This document shows, one piece after another, positions 24,043 to 32,265 of a stretch of DNA of 64,000 nt. Positions within the stretch are counted from its first letter, which is position 1; each line of letters starts with the position of its first letter. The notes beneath the pieces are model-generated. The model searched no databases. It saw only the letters and a list, made by a program, of their open reading frames with translations, and had not been told where the DNA came from. The stretch is from positions 186,001 to 250,000 of the forward strand of contig NZ_JBFEGG010000004.1 in assembly GCF_047228935.1 (NCBI RefSeq), given 5' to 3'. This DNA is from Ornithinibacillus sp047228935. GTDB lineage: Bacteria > Bacillota > Bacilli > Bacillales > Amphibacillaceae. Both the position numbers and the translations under genes were made by a program.

Positions 24043-24798
24043 ATGTTATTTACGATATGGATATATACCTATGCAGCTATTTTAGTTATAGGTAGTCTCT
24101 TTAGCTTACAAAAAGCCAAAAAGTTATATGAGAAGCCTAGTACGAAAGAAATAAGAGAAGAAATATTTGAAACACCAAAAACCGTTTCACAAAAGGTAAT
24201 AAAAGCCACAGGTACCGAGGTAATGGTTACTGGCCAAGAGAAAATACCCGAAGGTGCCGTATTATATGTAGCAAATCATCAAGGTTTGTTTGATATTTTA
24301 GCTTTTTTAGGGCATCTAGAAAAACCTATAGGCTTTATTGCAAAAAAGGAAATTAATAAGCTACCTATTATTAGAACATGGATGGGGCTATTAAATTGTG
24401 TCTTTATCGATCGTGATGACAGACGGCAATCAATGAAGGCAATTAATCAAGGGATTGAAAACTTACAAAAGGGTCATTCACTAGTCATCTTTCCGGAGGG
24501 TACAAGAAGTAAAGGAAGTAACCTTAATGAATTTAAACCAGGGAGTTTGCGTCTTGCAACGAAGGCGAAGGTGCCAATTGTACCAGTAACAATTAATGGG
24601 ACATATAAGATGCTTGAGGAGCGTAATGGTCGTGTACAAGGGTCTAAGGTTACAATGACAATTCATGATCCAGTTTTTCCCGAAGCGTATGAAGCTTTAA
24701 AAAGTGCTGAACTTGCAAAAGAACTGCAAGAAATAGTTGAAAGTGCATTACCAAATTCAACTGTTGAAGAATCAAAAGTAGCTATTACCACTTCATAA
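24043..24798 (+). CDS. plsC: 1-acyl-sn-glycerol-3-phosphate acyltransferase
   Basis: Makes phosphatidic acid from lysophosphatidic acid at the membrane. One N-terminal membrane segment (residues 1-22), then the PlsC motifs in order: NHQGLFD (HX4D catalytic pair), FIAKKEI, FPEGTRSKG and VPIVPVTINGTYKML. 251 aa. The ATG at 24043 follows GGGGGGAG; an in-frame extension upstream crosses the promoter and is rejected. Confidence 0.9.
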   Translation: MLFTIWIYTYAAILVIGSLFSLQKAKKLYEKPSTKEIREEIFETPKTVSQKVIKATGTEVMVTGQEKIPEGAVLYVANHQGLFDILAFLGHLEKPIGFIAKKEINKLPIIRTWMGLLNCVFIDRDDRRQSMKAINQGIENLQKGHSLVIFPEGTRSKGSNLNEFKPGSLRLATKAKVPIVPVTINGTYKMLEERNGRVQGSKVTMTIHDPVFPEAYEALKSAELAKELQEIVESALPNSTVEESKVAITTS

Positions 24799-24925
24799 TT
24801 ATCTTAGACAGTTAGGCGTGTTAGCCTGCTGTTTTTTTATTTTAAAAATCTCTATAACCCAAGCAATAACGTTGCATACTAGAGATAGTTATAAATTAAT
24901 TTGCATATTATTTGAGGTGAAATCG

Positions 24926-25921
24926 GTGGTCCAAGGTACAGTCAATTGGAATATTAAGCTAGATAAGGAATGGTTACAGGAATATGTAGATGATTGGGTA
25001 GCGTTCTACCGTAAAGCTACAAAGGAAGGAAACGTGGCATCTTATATTCCAATATTAGCTAAAGCAAATCCAAATCATTTAGGTATCGCGATACATGGGA
25101 AAAATGGACTGAAGATTTGTTCTGGGGATATTGATATACCATTTACGATACAAAGTATTTCCAAAGTGATTAGTTTTATGGTTGCATGCATGAAAAATGG
25201 GGTTAGTTATGTATTAGACAGGGTGGACGTTGAGCCGACTGGAGAAGCATTTAATTCTATAATGCATTTAGAAATGAAAAGCCTCAATAAACCTTTTAAC
25301 CCTTTTGTTAATGCAGGTGCATTAACGGTAACATCCATGCTAAATGGAGCAACATCAAGTGATAAACTAGCTCCATTATTCAATTTACTTGAAAGAATGA
25401 TTGGCTATCGTCCTAGTGTCAATCAAGAAGTATTTAAATCTGAAGATGAGACTTCTGCACGTAATCGAGCAATTGGTTATTATTTATTGGAAACAGGATT
25501 TTTGGAGTCTGACCTAGAAGTAACATTAGAGACGTATTTTAAACAATGCTCAATTGAAATAACAGTGGATGATTTAGCACGAATTGGATTAATTTTAGCA
25601 AATGATGGCCAAGATCCTAATAATGAAGAAGAAATTATCCCAAGGCAGATTGCTCGAATTACGAAAGCATTAATGCTAACTTGCGGCATGTATGATGCAT
25701 CAGGAAAATTTGCTACCTATGTCGGGATTCCAGCTAAAAGTGGTGTATCAGGTGGTATTGTGGCAGTAGCGCCTCCTAGAGTTAGAAATGCACCTTTTCC
25801 TTTTATAGAAGGCTGTGGTATCGGGGTTTATGGTCCTGCTTTAGAAGATAGAGGAAACAGTATTGCAGGGATGAAACTCTTAAAACATATTGCATCACAA
25901 TGGGATTTGAGTATTTTTTAG
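24926..25921 (+). CDS. glsA: Glutaminase
   Basis: Hydrolyses glutamine to glutamate and ammonia. Serine-dependent glutaminase with beta-lactamase-like fold; the Ser-Lys pair is in FTIQSISKVISF, and NPFVNAGALTV, LTCGMYDASGKFA, VGIPAKSGVSGGI and GCGIGVYGPALEDRGNS are family signatures. 331 aa from a GTG at 24926, 5 nt after GAGGTGA; the longer frame from 24818 has no site. Stands alone between plsC and the SRAP gene. Confidence 0.9.
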   Translation: MVQGTVNWNIKLDKEWLQEYVDDWVAFYRKATKEGNVASYIPILAKANPNHLGIAIHGKNGLKICSGDIDIPFTIQSISKVISFMVACMKNGVSYVLDRVDVEPTGEAFNSIMHLEMKSLNKPFNPFVNAGALTVTSMLNGATSSDKLAPLFNLLERMIGYRPSVNQEVFKSEDETSARNRAIGYYLLETGFLESDLEVTLETYFKQCSIEITVDDLARIGLILANDGQDPNNEEEIIPRQIARITKALMLTCGMYDASGKFATYVGIPAKSGVSGGIVAVAPPRVRNAPFPFIEGCGIGVYGPALEDRGNSIAGMKLLKHIASQWDLSIF

Positions 25922-25946
25922 ATAAGTTAAAAAAGGGGGAGTTGTC

Positions 25947-26615
25947 ATGTGTGGGAGATATACTTTACTAGCAGATGAACTAGAAATATTGGAAGAATTT
26001 GATCTAGAACGGGGGATTGAAGGATACCAACCTAGCTACAATATCGCACCAGGGCAGAACGTTCTTGCTATTATCCATGATGGAAAGGAAAAACGTGCAG
26101 GATACCTGCGTTGGGGACTTGTACCATTTTGGGCAAAGGATGAAAAAATCGGTTATAAAATGATTAACGCTAGAAGTGAATCTGCACATGAAAAGCCTAG
26201 TTTTAAACAGTTGATGGCTCGAAAACGATGTCTTATTATAGCTGACAGTTTTTACGAATGGAAAAAGACAGAAGATGGGAAACAACCAAAGAGAATCCAT
26301 TTAACAGACCGTAAACTATTTGCTTTTGCAGGATTATGGGATAAATGGACACATCAGGATAAAAATTTATTTACTTGTACGATTTTGACACGTGAAGCCA
26401 ATCCTTTTATGAAAGACATTCACGACCGTATGCCGATTATTCTACCGAAAGATAAGGAAAATGAATGGATTGCTCCGGAATTTTTAGAACCTGTAGATGC
26501 TCGAGAGTTTCTTTTCCATTTAGAACCAGAAACATTTGCTGCTTATAATGTTTCTAGTTATGTAAATACCGCAAAAAACAATGATGAGAGTTGCATAGCA
26601 CCATTGGCAGAATAG
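25947..26615 (+). CDS. SOS response-associated peptidase / abasic-site sensor (SRAP, YedK/HMCES family)
   Basis: Forms a thiazolidine crosslink with abasic sites in single-stranded DNA. The protein starts MCGRYTL, with Cys2 that makes the crosslink after Met removal. NARSE, the Glu in DSFYEWKK and the His in IHDRMPII complete the active site. 222 aa, normal. Corresponds to the YoqW/YoaM group in Bacillus. Strong site AAAAGGGGGAG before the ATG. Confidence 0.9.
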   Translation: MCGRYTLLADELEILEEFDLERGIEGYQPSYNIAPGQNVLAIIHDGKEKRAGYLRWGLVPFWAKDEKIGYKMINARSESAHEKPSFKQLMARKRCLIIADSFYEWKKTEDGKQPKRIHLTDRKLFAFAGLWDKWTHQDKNLFTCTILTREANPFMKDIHDRMPIILPKDKENEWIAPEFLEPVDAREFLFHLEPETFAAYNVSSYVNTAKNNDESCIAPLAE

Positions 26616-26646
26616 AAGTGGTTGACTTTAAACTTCAAGCCTATAT

Positions 26647-26679
26647 AAAAAGTCCTTAAACCAACGGTCTAAGGACTTA
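26647..26679 (-). terminator. Terminator of the sodium:solute symporter gene
   Basis: AAGTCCTTA and TAAGGACTT arms; on the minus strand TTTTTATA follows. Also acts near the end of the SRAP gene. Confidence 0.7.
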
Positions 26680-26686
26680 AGTATAT

Positions 26687-28159
26687 CTAAACTCTTTTAG
26701 CTTTCCGATGTTCCTTCATCAAATTAACAAACTCATTTGCTTTCTCCTTCGGTGCCTTAGATACCAAGCTAACACCAACAAATAGTACACTAGACACGAT
26801 TAGTCCCCAAATACCAGATCCAAGTCCAAGTGGTTTTGTGCCAGTAACTTCAAGGGAAAGGACAAATATTGCAGAAACGATAACGCTGACGATAACGCCA
26901 ACTGCTGTTCCTTTTTTCCAGAAAAAAGTTCCTACCGTTGCTGGAACTCCGACGATTAATCCAGATGAAGCTGCTACAGATAATACAGCAATTAAATCTA
27001 ACTCTAGTTCTGCGAAAGCATAAGCTAGTACGGCAATTACCGGAATTACAATTTTTCCTATCTTCAATTGCTTGGAATCATCTGGCCGGCTCTTCATGTT
27101 TCCATATACATCTCGAGCAAACATCGATGATAGTGTAAGCATAATTGAATCGATAGTTGAAACCGCAGCTGCTAAAATACCAACCATGACAATTACTCCT
27201 AAGAGAGGAGGAACAGCGTCAGAAGAAAGTAAGCTCGGTGTTGCTAAGTCTGCAGTTTCTAAATTTGGGAATAGTTGTAATGCAGAAAATCCCCACATAA
27301 CGGATACAAACGTATAAATTAGACCGAATACTAGAAAACCGATTAACATTTGTCGCAACCCTTTAAAGGAGTTTGGCATAAACAAACGTTGGCTTACCTG
27401 TGGGTTTGAAATACTAAAGAAAAACCACGGTATAGTCAGCCCTAAGAATGTTAGAATACTGAAGTAACCATTTCCTGGTACAGTTAGCATTTCTGGCTGT
27501 GTTGTTTGTATGTTCTCGAAAAACTGACCAAACCCTCCAAGTGAATTAACGATTAAGATAACAACAATCGTGGATGTTATAATCATAAAAATAGCTTGAA
27601 GGGAGTCCGTCCAAACAACAGACCGAATACCGGCTGCGTAAGAAAAGAATAATGCTAGTACAATGGCAATGATGACTCCAGTTGAAAAAGAGATCGCTCC
27701 TCCAGTCATCCCTTGTAATAAATATCCAACACCAGCTAATTGAACAGCACTATAAGGGATAAGGAATAAACAACTCATTAGTGCAATAACCATTGCGGCT
27801 GTTTTGCTTTGATAACGATCCCCAATCATTTCAGAAGGTGTAACATAACCATTTTTCTTACCAGCTAGCCAAAATCTAGGACCGAAGATTAAGATTAACG
27901 AAACACCGATAAAATATATAATTTCAAAACCAAGTGCACCAACGCCACCTTGATAGGTAAGCCCAGCTAAACCTACCATCATAAATGCACTATAGGTAGT
28001 TGCACTATAACTTAAAGCAGATAAAATCCCATTCATTTTTCGATTACCGATAAAGTAACCTGACATTCCAGGTAAATTCCCTTTTCGGGACAGTAATGCA
28101 ATAATAGATGCGATAATTGTATAAATGACAATTCCCCAAATGACATAACTAGTATTCAA
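26687..28159 (-). CDS. Sodium:solute symporter family permease
   Basis: SSS-family transporter, 490 aa, about 13 transmembrane segments. Core motifs: GNRKMNGILSALSYSATTYS in the first sodium-site helix, YVTPSEMIGDRY, AGIRSVVWTDSLQAIFMI and AAAVSTIDSIMLTLSSMFARD. Starts at TTG 28159. A 57-aa membrane protein gene lies directly upstream, the pairing seen in B. subtilis YhjC/YhjB and in YhdT/PanF. The substrate is unknown; a carboxylate or vitamin is possible. Divergent from niaR. Confidence 0.87.
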   Translation of the reverse strand: MNTSYVIWGIVIYTIIASIIALLSRKGNLPGMSGYFIGNRKMNGILSALSYSATTYSAFMMVGLAGLTYQGGVGALGFEIIYFIGVSLILIFGPRFWLAGKKNGYVTPSEMIGDRYQSKTAAMVIALMSCLFLIPYSAVQLAGVGYLLQGMTGGAISFSTGVIIAIVLALFFSYAAGIRSVVWTDSLQAIFMIITSTIVVILIVNSLGGFGQFFENIQTTQPEMLTVPGNGYFSILTFLGLTIPWFFFSISNPQVSQRLFMPNSFKGLRQMLIGFLVFGLIYTFVSVMWGFSALQLFPNLETADLATPSLLSSDAVPPLLGVIVMVGILAAAVSTIDSIMLTLSSMFARDVYGNMKSRPDDSKQLKIGKIVIPVIAVLAYAFAELELDLIAVLSVAASSGLIVGVPATVGTFFWKKGTAVGVIVSVIVSAIFVLSLEVTGTKPLGLGSGIWGLIVSSVLFVGVSLVSKAPKEKANEFVNLMKEHRKAKRV

Positions 28160-28161
28160 AA

Positions 28162-28335
28162 CTATTCACTCCAATCCCTTGTAAGCATGATGTTTGCAAT
28201 AATGATGACAATCCCTGTAATACCCCAAAACAAGAAGCTTCCCGTCCATGATTGAACATCAGACAAAACCGTATACGGAATAATGTAAGCTAGAAGTATC
28301 GTTAAAATGATGATAATTCCCCAAAAACGTTTCAT
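28162..28335 (-). CDS. Small membrane subunit of the symporter (57 aa, DUF3311/YhjC-like)
   Basis: The minus strand reads MKRFWGIIIILTILLAYIIP at the start and ends NIMLTRDWSE. Two hydrophobic helices with a short polar link (SDVQSWTG). AAGGAGAC-type site upstream of the ATG. It ends 2 nt before the symporter start, so the two are an operon. Small partners of SSS symporters are known; the exact family is from memory. Confidence 0.8.
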   Translation of the reverse strand: MKRFWGIIIILTILLAYIIPYTVLSDVQSWTGSFLFWGITGIVIIIANIMLTRDWSE

Positions 28336-28384
28336 TTTTAGTCTCCTTCAATTAATAATTTACTAGATTCAACAAATACTTTAC

Positions 28385-28400
28385 ATGTGTCTTTACACAT
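28385..28400. promoter_or_regulatory. Inverted repeat between niaR and the symporter genes
   Basis: ATGTGT, CTTT, ACACAT. It is 50 bp upstream of the small membrane protein start on the minus strand, in the region shared with niaR. Possible NiaR operator; I cannot recall the consensus well enough to score it. Confidence 0.35.
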
Positions 28401-28543
28401 ATATTTACATATAGAGGAGGAAAAATCAATACAAAATTTATTAAGCTGCTATAAGTGTGTCAAGTCAAAACGTAATGTATAATAAAAGGAAATGTGTAAC
28501 GTTAGTGTGCATGATAAGGTGAAAAATATGCGGAGGGTGTTGA

Positions 28544-29086
28544 ATGAGGGGAGAAACGAACAAAATACTCGGAGAAGAAAGAAGACAATTAATCTTATCT
28601 TGGTTAAAGGGAGAACGTGAACCGATTACTGGTAAGGAATTGTCTGAACGTACTAAAGTCAGCCGTCAAGTAATAGTCCAAGATATTTCTTTACTTAAAG
28701 CGACCGGTGAACCGATTATGGCGACAGCAAGAGGGTATGTATATTTGCGAGAAAATAATGATAACGAACTAGCAACTCGTGTAATTGTTGTAAAACATAC
28801 TGCAGATCAAACTGCAACCGAGTTGTATACATTAGTTGATCATGGGGTTACTGTAAGAAATGTAATGGTTGAACATCCAATCTATGGTGATATAACTGGT
28901 TCATTAATGATAAAAACTCGAAAAGAAGCTGATTCATTTCTTGGAGAATTAAAAGATACAGGGGCATCGCTTCTCTCGAAACTAACAGAAGGTGTCCATT
29001 TACATACGATTGCGGCGGAAAAGGAAGACCAATTGGATGAAGCGTGTGAGTCTTTAAGGGAGCTAGGGATTTTATTAGAGGATTAA
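28544..29086 (+). CDS. niaR: Niacin-responsive repressor NiaR (YrxA)
   Basis: Represses NAD synthesis and niacin uptake genes when nicotinate is present. N-terminal HTH_11 domain (about residues 10-65: RRQLILSWLKGE, LSERTKVSRQVIVQDISLL) and C-terminal 3H domain with the metal-binding histidines (VVKHT, LVDHG, MVEHPIYGD, GVHLHTI). 180 aa, normal. Site GGAGGG before ATG. Usually near NAD genes; here it is divergent from the symporter pair. Confidence 0.9.
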   Translation: MRGETNKILGEERRQLILSWLKGEREPITGKELSERTKVSRQVIVQDISLLKATGEPIMATARGYVYLRENNDNELATRVIVVKHTADQTATELYTLVDHGVTVRNVMVEHPIYGDITGSLMIKTRKEADSFLGELKDTGASLLSKLTEGVHLHTIAAEKEDQLDEACESLRELGILLED

Positions 29087-29090
29087 GACA

Positions 29091-29128
29091 AAAGGACAAT
29101 TCCCTAAGGAAGGGAACTGTCCTTTCTT
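29091..29128. terminator. Bidirectional terminator between niaR and the alanine symporter gene
   Basis: AAAGGACA, then TTCCC, loop, GGGAA, and TGTCCTTT form a long stem with T-rich ends on both strands. Confidence 0.8.
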
Positions 29129-29145
29129 TGTACAAGATGAAGCTT

Positions 29146-30489
29146 TTATGCACGGGCTTCTTCTTTTTCTTTTTTCGCTATCTCTAAGAATTTCTTTGTT
29201 TCATATACTACAACCCCTGATAACCCTAATAAGCCAATCAAGTTTGGTATTGCCATTAATGCATTCATGACATCCGATATACTCCAAACAAGATCGAGGG
29301 TTTGTACAGATCCCCAGAAAATAGCGATAACGAAAATTATTCGGTAAACCGGAACAACTTTATCATTAAATAGATAACTAAAACATTTCTCGCCGTAATA
29401 TGACCAACCAACTAAGGTTGAAAAGGCAAATAAAACAATTCCTATTGTGACAATGTAACCTCCCCAATCACCTAAGAAGGCAGCGAATGATGCTTGTGTT
29501 AAAGGTCCTCCTTCTAAGCCACTTCCTGCAAGGTCTGCCATAACAATAGTAATTCCAGTAATGGAACATACGATAATCGTATCAATAAATACTTGTGTCA
29601 TGGATACAAGTGCTTGCCTTCCTGGATAATCAGTCTTGGCGGCAGCAGCTGCAATTGGTGCTGACCCTAAACCAGCTTCATTAGAAAATACTCCTCTGGC
29701 AACACCATATCGAATTACTGTTCCAAGTAATCCACCTCCGACAGCACTTGCTGTAAATGCGTCAGAGAAAATCAATCCTATAGCCGCCGGAACTATGTCC
29801 AAATTCATAACAATAATAACTAGTCCACCAAGCACATAGAATAAAGCCATAATTGGAACAAAGAAGGCAGTTACTTTACCGATACTTTTAATGCCCCCGA
29901 TAATAACTAATGCTGCTAAAACGGTTAGAACCAAACCAGTAACCCAGGTTGGTATACTGAAGGAACTGTTTAATGCGTCCGAAACCGAATTAGCCTGTAC
30001 CATGTTTCCAATACCGAATGCTGCACATGCACCAAATATTGCGAAAAGAACTCCGAGCCACTTTGCCTTAAGTCCTTTTTCCAAATAATACATTGGCCCC
30101 CCAGACATTTCACCTTTACTATTTTCTACACGATATTTAACCGCTAAGATAGCTTCAGCATATTTGGTTGCCATGCCAAATAAAGCAGTAATCCACATCC
30201 AAAAGACGGCACCAGGTCCACCTAACACAACAGCAGTTGCAACCCCAACGATATTACCAGTACCGATTGTCGCTGCCATTGCAGTTGTTAAAGCTTGATA
30301 ATGACTAATATCCCCTTTAGAATTTTTATCCTGTTTTGCGGGACTGAATGCCAACCTTAATGCATAAGGAAGTGCGCGAATCTGTAAAAATCCTAGCCGT
30401 AATGTAAGGTAAATCCCTGTACCAACTATTAAAATTAAAGTCGGTGGTCCCCAGACAAAATCACTAATCTGACCAATTAAATCTTCCAC
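29146..30489 (-). CDS. Alanine/glycine:cation symporter (AGCS family)
   Basis: Sodium-coupled uptake of alanine, glycine or glutamine; AlsT type. About 447 aa and 10-11 transmembrane segments. Signatures: GPGAVFWMWITALFGMATKYAE split around the family motif, MSGGPMYYLEKGL, GVFSNEAGLGSAPIAAAAAK and FAFSTLVGWSYYGEKC. The GTG at 30489 is taken as start, 5 nt after AAAGGAGG; the longer frame to 30540 would place the site inside the gene. Confidence 0.88.
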   Translation of the reverse strand: MEDLIGQISDFVWGPPTLILIVGTGIYLTLRLGFLQIRALPYALRLAFSPAKQDKNSKGDISHYQALTTAMAATIGTGNIVGVATAVVLGGPGAVFWMWITALFGMATKYAEAILAVKYRVENSKGEMSGGPMYYLEKGLKAKWLGVLFAIFGACAAFGIGNMVQANSVSDALNSSFSIPTWVTGLVLTVLAALVIIGGIKSIGKVTAFFVPIMALFYVLGGLVIIVMNLDIVPAAIGLIFSDAFTASAVGGGLLGTVIRYGVARGVFSNEAGLGSAPIAAAAAKTDYPGRQALVSMTQVFIDTIIVCSITGITIVMADLAGSGLEGGPLTQASFAAFLGDWGGYIVTIGIVLFAFSTLVGWSYYGEKCFSYLFNDKVVPVYRIIFVIAIFWGSVQTLDLVWSISDVMNALMAIPNLIGLLGLSGVVVYETKKFLEIAKKEKEEARA

Positions 30490-30622
30490 ATAACCCCTCC
30501 TTTTAGTATCTATTATAGATATAATATTTTGAACATTCAATGAGTATTACTAGATAAATATACCAAATTATTTAAAACTAAGTAGAACTTTTATTATAAT
30601 AGTAGTGGAAGGGTGGTACGTT

Positions 30623-31093
30623 ATGATTAATGTTTTATTTGTATGTTTAGGAAATATTTGCCGTTCACCGATGGCTGAAGCGGTTTTTCGTCATTTAGTT
30701 GAAAGAGAAAATATTTCCAATAAAATTAAGGTAGACTCTGGCGGAACAGGGGGATGGCATATCGATGAAGTTCCTCATATAGGTACAAGGAAAGTTCTTG
30801 ATAAACAAAAAATCTCTTATTCAGGAATGAAAGCGAGACAAGTATCTAAAAATGATTGGAACGATTTTGATTATATTATTGCGATGGATGACCAAAATAT
30901 AAAAGACTTACAAAAATTCAATACACAAAATGAAGATGTTGTTGTTGCTAAACTAATGGATTTTGTTGACAAACCAAAAGAACAAGAAGTACCAGATCCA
31001 TACTATACGGGTAATTTTGATTACACCTATGAATTAGTTTCAGAAGGATGTACAAATTTACTTCAGTATATAAGGGAGAAGCACAACATATAA
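30623..31093 (+). CDS. yfkJ: Low-molecular-weight protein-tyrosine phosphatase YfkJ
   Basis: Cytoplasmic phosphatase. N-terminal P-loop CLGNICRSPMAEAVF carries the CX5RS catalytic site, and VPDPYYTG near the C-terminus holds the general-acid Asp. 156 aa. First gene of a cluster matching yfkJ-yfkI-yfkH of B. subtilis. ATG 30623 has GAAGGGTGG upstream. Confidence 0.9.
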   Translation: MINVLFVCLGNICRSPMAEAVFRHLVERENISNKIKVDSGGTGGWHIDEVPHIGTRKVLDKQKISYSGMKARQVSKNDWNDFDYIIAMDDQNIKDLQKFNTQNEDVVVAKLMDFVDKPKEQEVPDPYYTGNFDYTYELVSEGCTNLLQYIREKHNI

Positions 31094-31111
31094 AAAAAGG
31101 AGAGATATATT

Positions 31112-31405
31112 TTGGGTAAAAAGAGATTAATTTCTAGTATTGCTATCGGTGCTGCAATTGGTGGTATTGCTGCTCTATTTGATTGGGATACAAGGAATTA
31201 TACAAAACATAAATTATCAAATGTAAAGGATAAATCGGTTGAGATGATTAAAAATCCAACTATATCCGTTCATAATGCCCGAATTGCCATGGAAGAGTTT
31301 AGTGAGAGTCTAGTTTATCAAGCAGAAAATGCTGTAAATGCATTGGAACAAGTGGAAAATACGCTAACAAGAGTAACCTCAAGACCAAAAAGAATACAAG
31401 GGTAA
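31112..31405 (+). CDS. yfkI: YfkI-like membrane-anchored protein
   Basis: 97 aa. One hydrophobic N-terminal segment (ISSIAIGAAIGGIAALF), then an amphipathic helical region, similar to YtxH-like small proteins. TTG start after AAAGGAGAG. Function unknown; placed by position between yfkJ and yfkH. Confidence 0.75.
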   Translation: MGKKRLISSIAIGAAIGGIAALFDWDTRNYTKHKLSNVKDKSVEMIKNPTISVHNARIAMEEFSESLVYQAENAVNALEQVENTLTRVTSRPKRIQG

Positions 31406-31429
31406 CAGAAGCCTTTAGGGGGTTAAAGC

Positions 31430-32251
31430 TTGGAGCAAATGATATCCTTTATGAAAAAGCTAATTGGTCGAATTTTGGAAGAGGAAGCTTTCGGATTAGC
31501 CGCCCAATTAGCTTATTTCTTTCTCTTATCCCTATTTCCGTTATTAGTTGTGTTAATTACATTAGTCGGATATTTGCCTATCGATACAAATGTATTAATC
31601 CGTATTCTTTCTTCTGTTGCTCCTGCGGAATCGATGCAATTAATTAAGGAGAATATCGATCAACTTGTTTCAAATCAACATGGACACTTATTATCGATTG
31701 GGATTATAGGTACGCTTTGGGCAGCATCTAATGGGGTTAATGCGATTATGCGTGTATTTAACCATGCTTATGAAGTGGAGGAAGATCGATTTTTCTTTAT
31801 TTCGAGGTTGATAGCATTAGTTCTAACGATTGCTATGATAGGTGTAATTGTGATAGCAATATTACTGCCAGTACTTGGCAGAATGATTGGTGTGTATCTA
31901 TTTTCCTTTTTTGGATTATCAGATGATTTTCTAACGGTGTGGGAAATGCTAAGATGGGTCTTCACATCTATTGTATTCTTCATTGTATTTCTCTTTTTAT
32001 ATAAATTGGCACCCAACCTTAAGGTGCAGTTTCGAGAAGCTTTTTGGGGTGCTTTGTTTACTACAGTAGCATGGCAATTATCGTCACTTGTATTTTCTTA
32101 TTACGTATCTAACCTTGGAAATTATTCTGCTACTTATGGCAGTCTAGGAGCCGTTATTACGTTAATGATATGGTTTTACTTATCCGCTTTTATTGTCATA
32201 GTTGGTGGTATACTAAACGCGACAATAAGCAAAATGAAGCATGGGAATTAA
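31430..32251 (+). CDS. yfkH: YihY/BrkB-family membrane protein YfkH
   Basis: 273 aa, six predicted transmembrane segments. Family motifs: EEAFGLAAQLAYFFLLSLFP, GTLWAASNGVNAIMRVFNHAY, LYKLAPN and GSLGAVITLMIWFYLSAFI. The family was once named ribonuclease BN by mistake; role unknown, perhaps transport. TTG start at 31430; ATG 31439 is possible. Third gene of the yfkJIH operon. Confidence 0.85.
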   Translation: MEQMISFMKKLIGRILEEEAFGLAAQLAYFFLLSLFPLLVVLITLVGYLPIDTNVLIRILSSVAPAESMQLIKENIDQLVSNQHGHLLSIGIIGTLWAASNGVNAIMRVFNHAYEVEEDRFFFISRLIALVLTIAMIGVIVIAILLPVLGRMIGVYLFSFFGLSDDFLTVWEMLRWVFTSIVFFIVFLFLYKLAPNLKVQFREAFWGALFTTVAWQLSSLVFSYYVSNLGNYSATYGSLGAVITLMIWFYLSAFIVIVGGILNATISKMKHGN

Positions 32252-32264
32252 CTTCCCCATGCTT
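32236..32264. terminator. Bidirectional terminator between yfkH and the metal ATPase gene
   Basis: GAAGCATGGGAA and TTCCCCATGCTTC arms overlap the yfkH stop, and T-rich sequence follows. Confidence 0.75.
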
Positions 32265-32265
32265 C

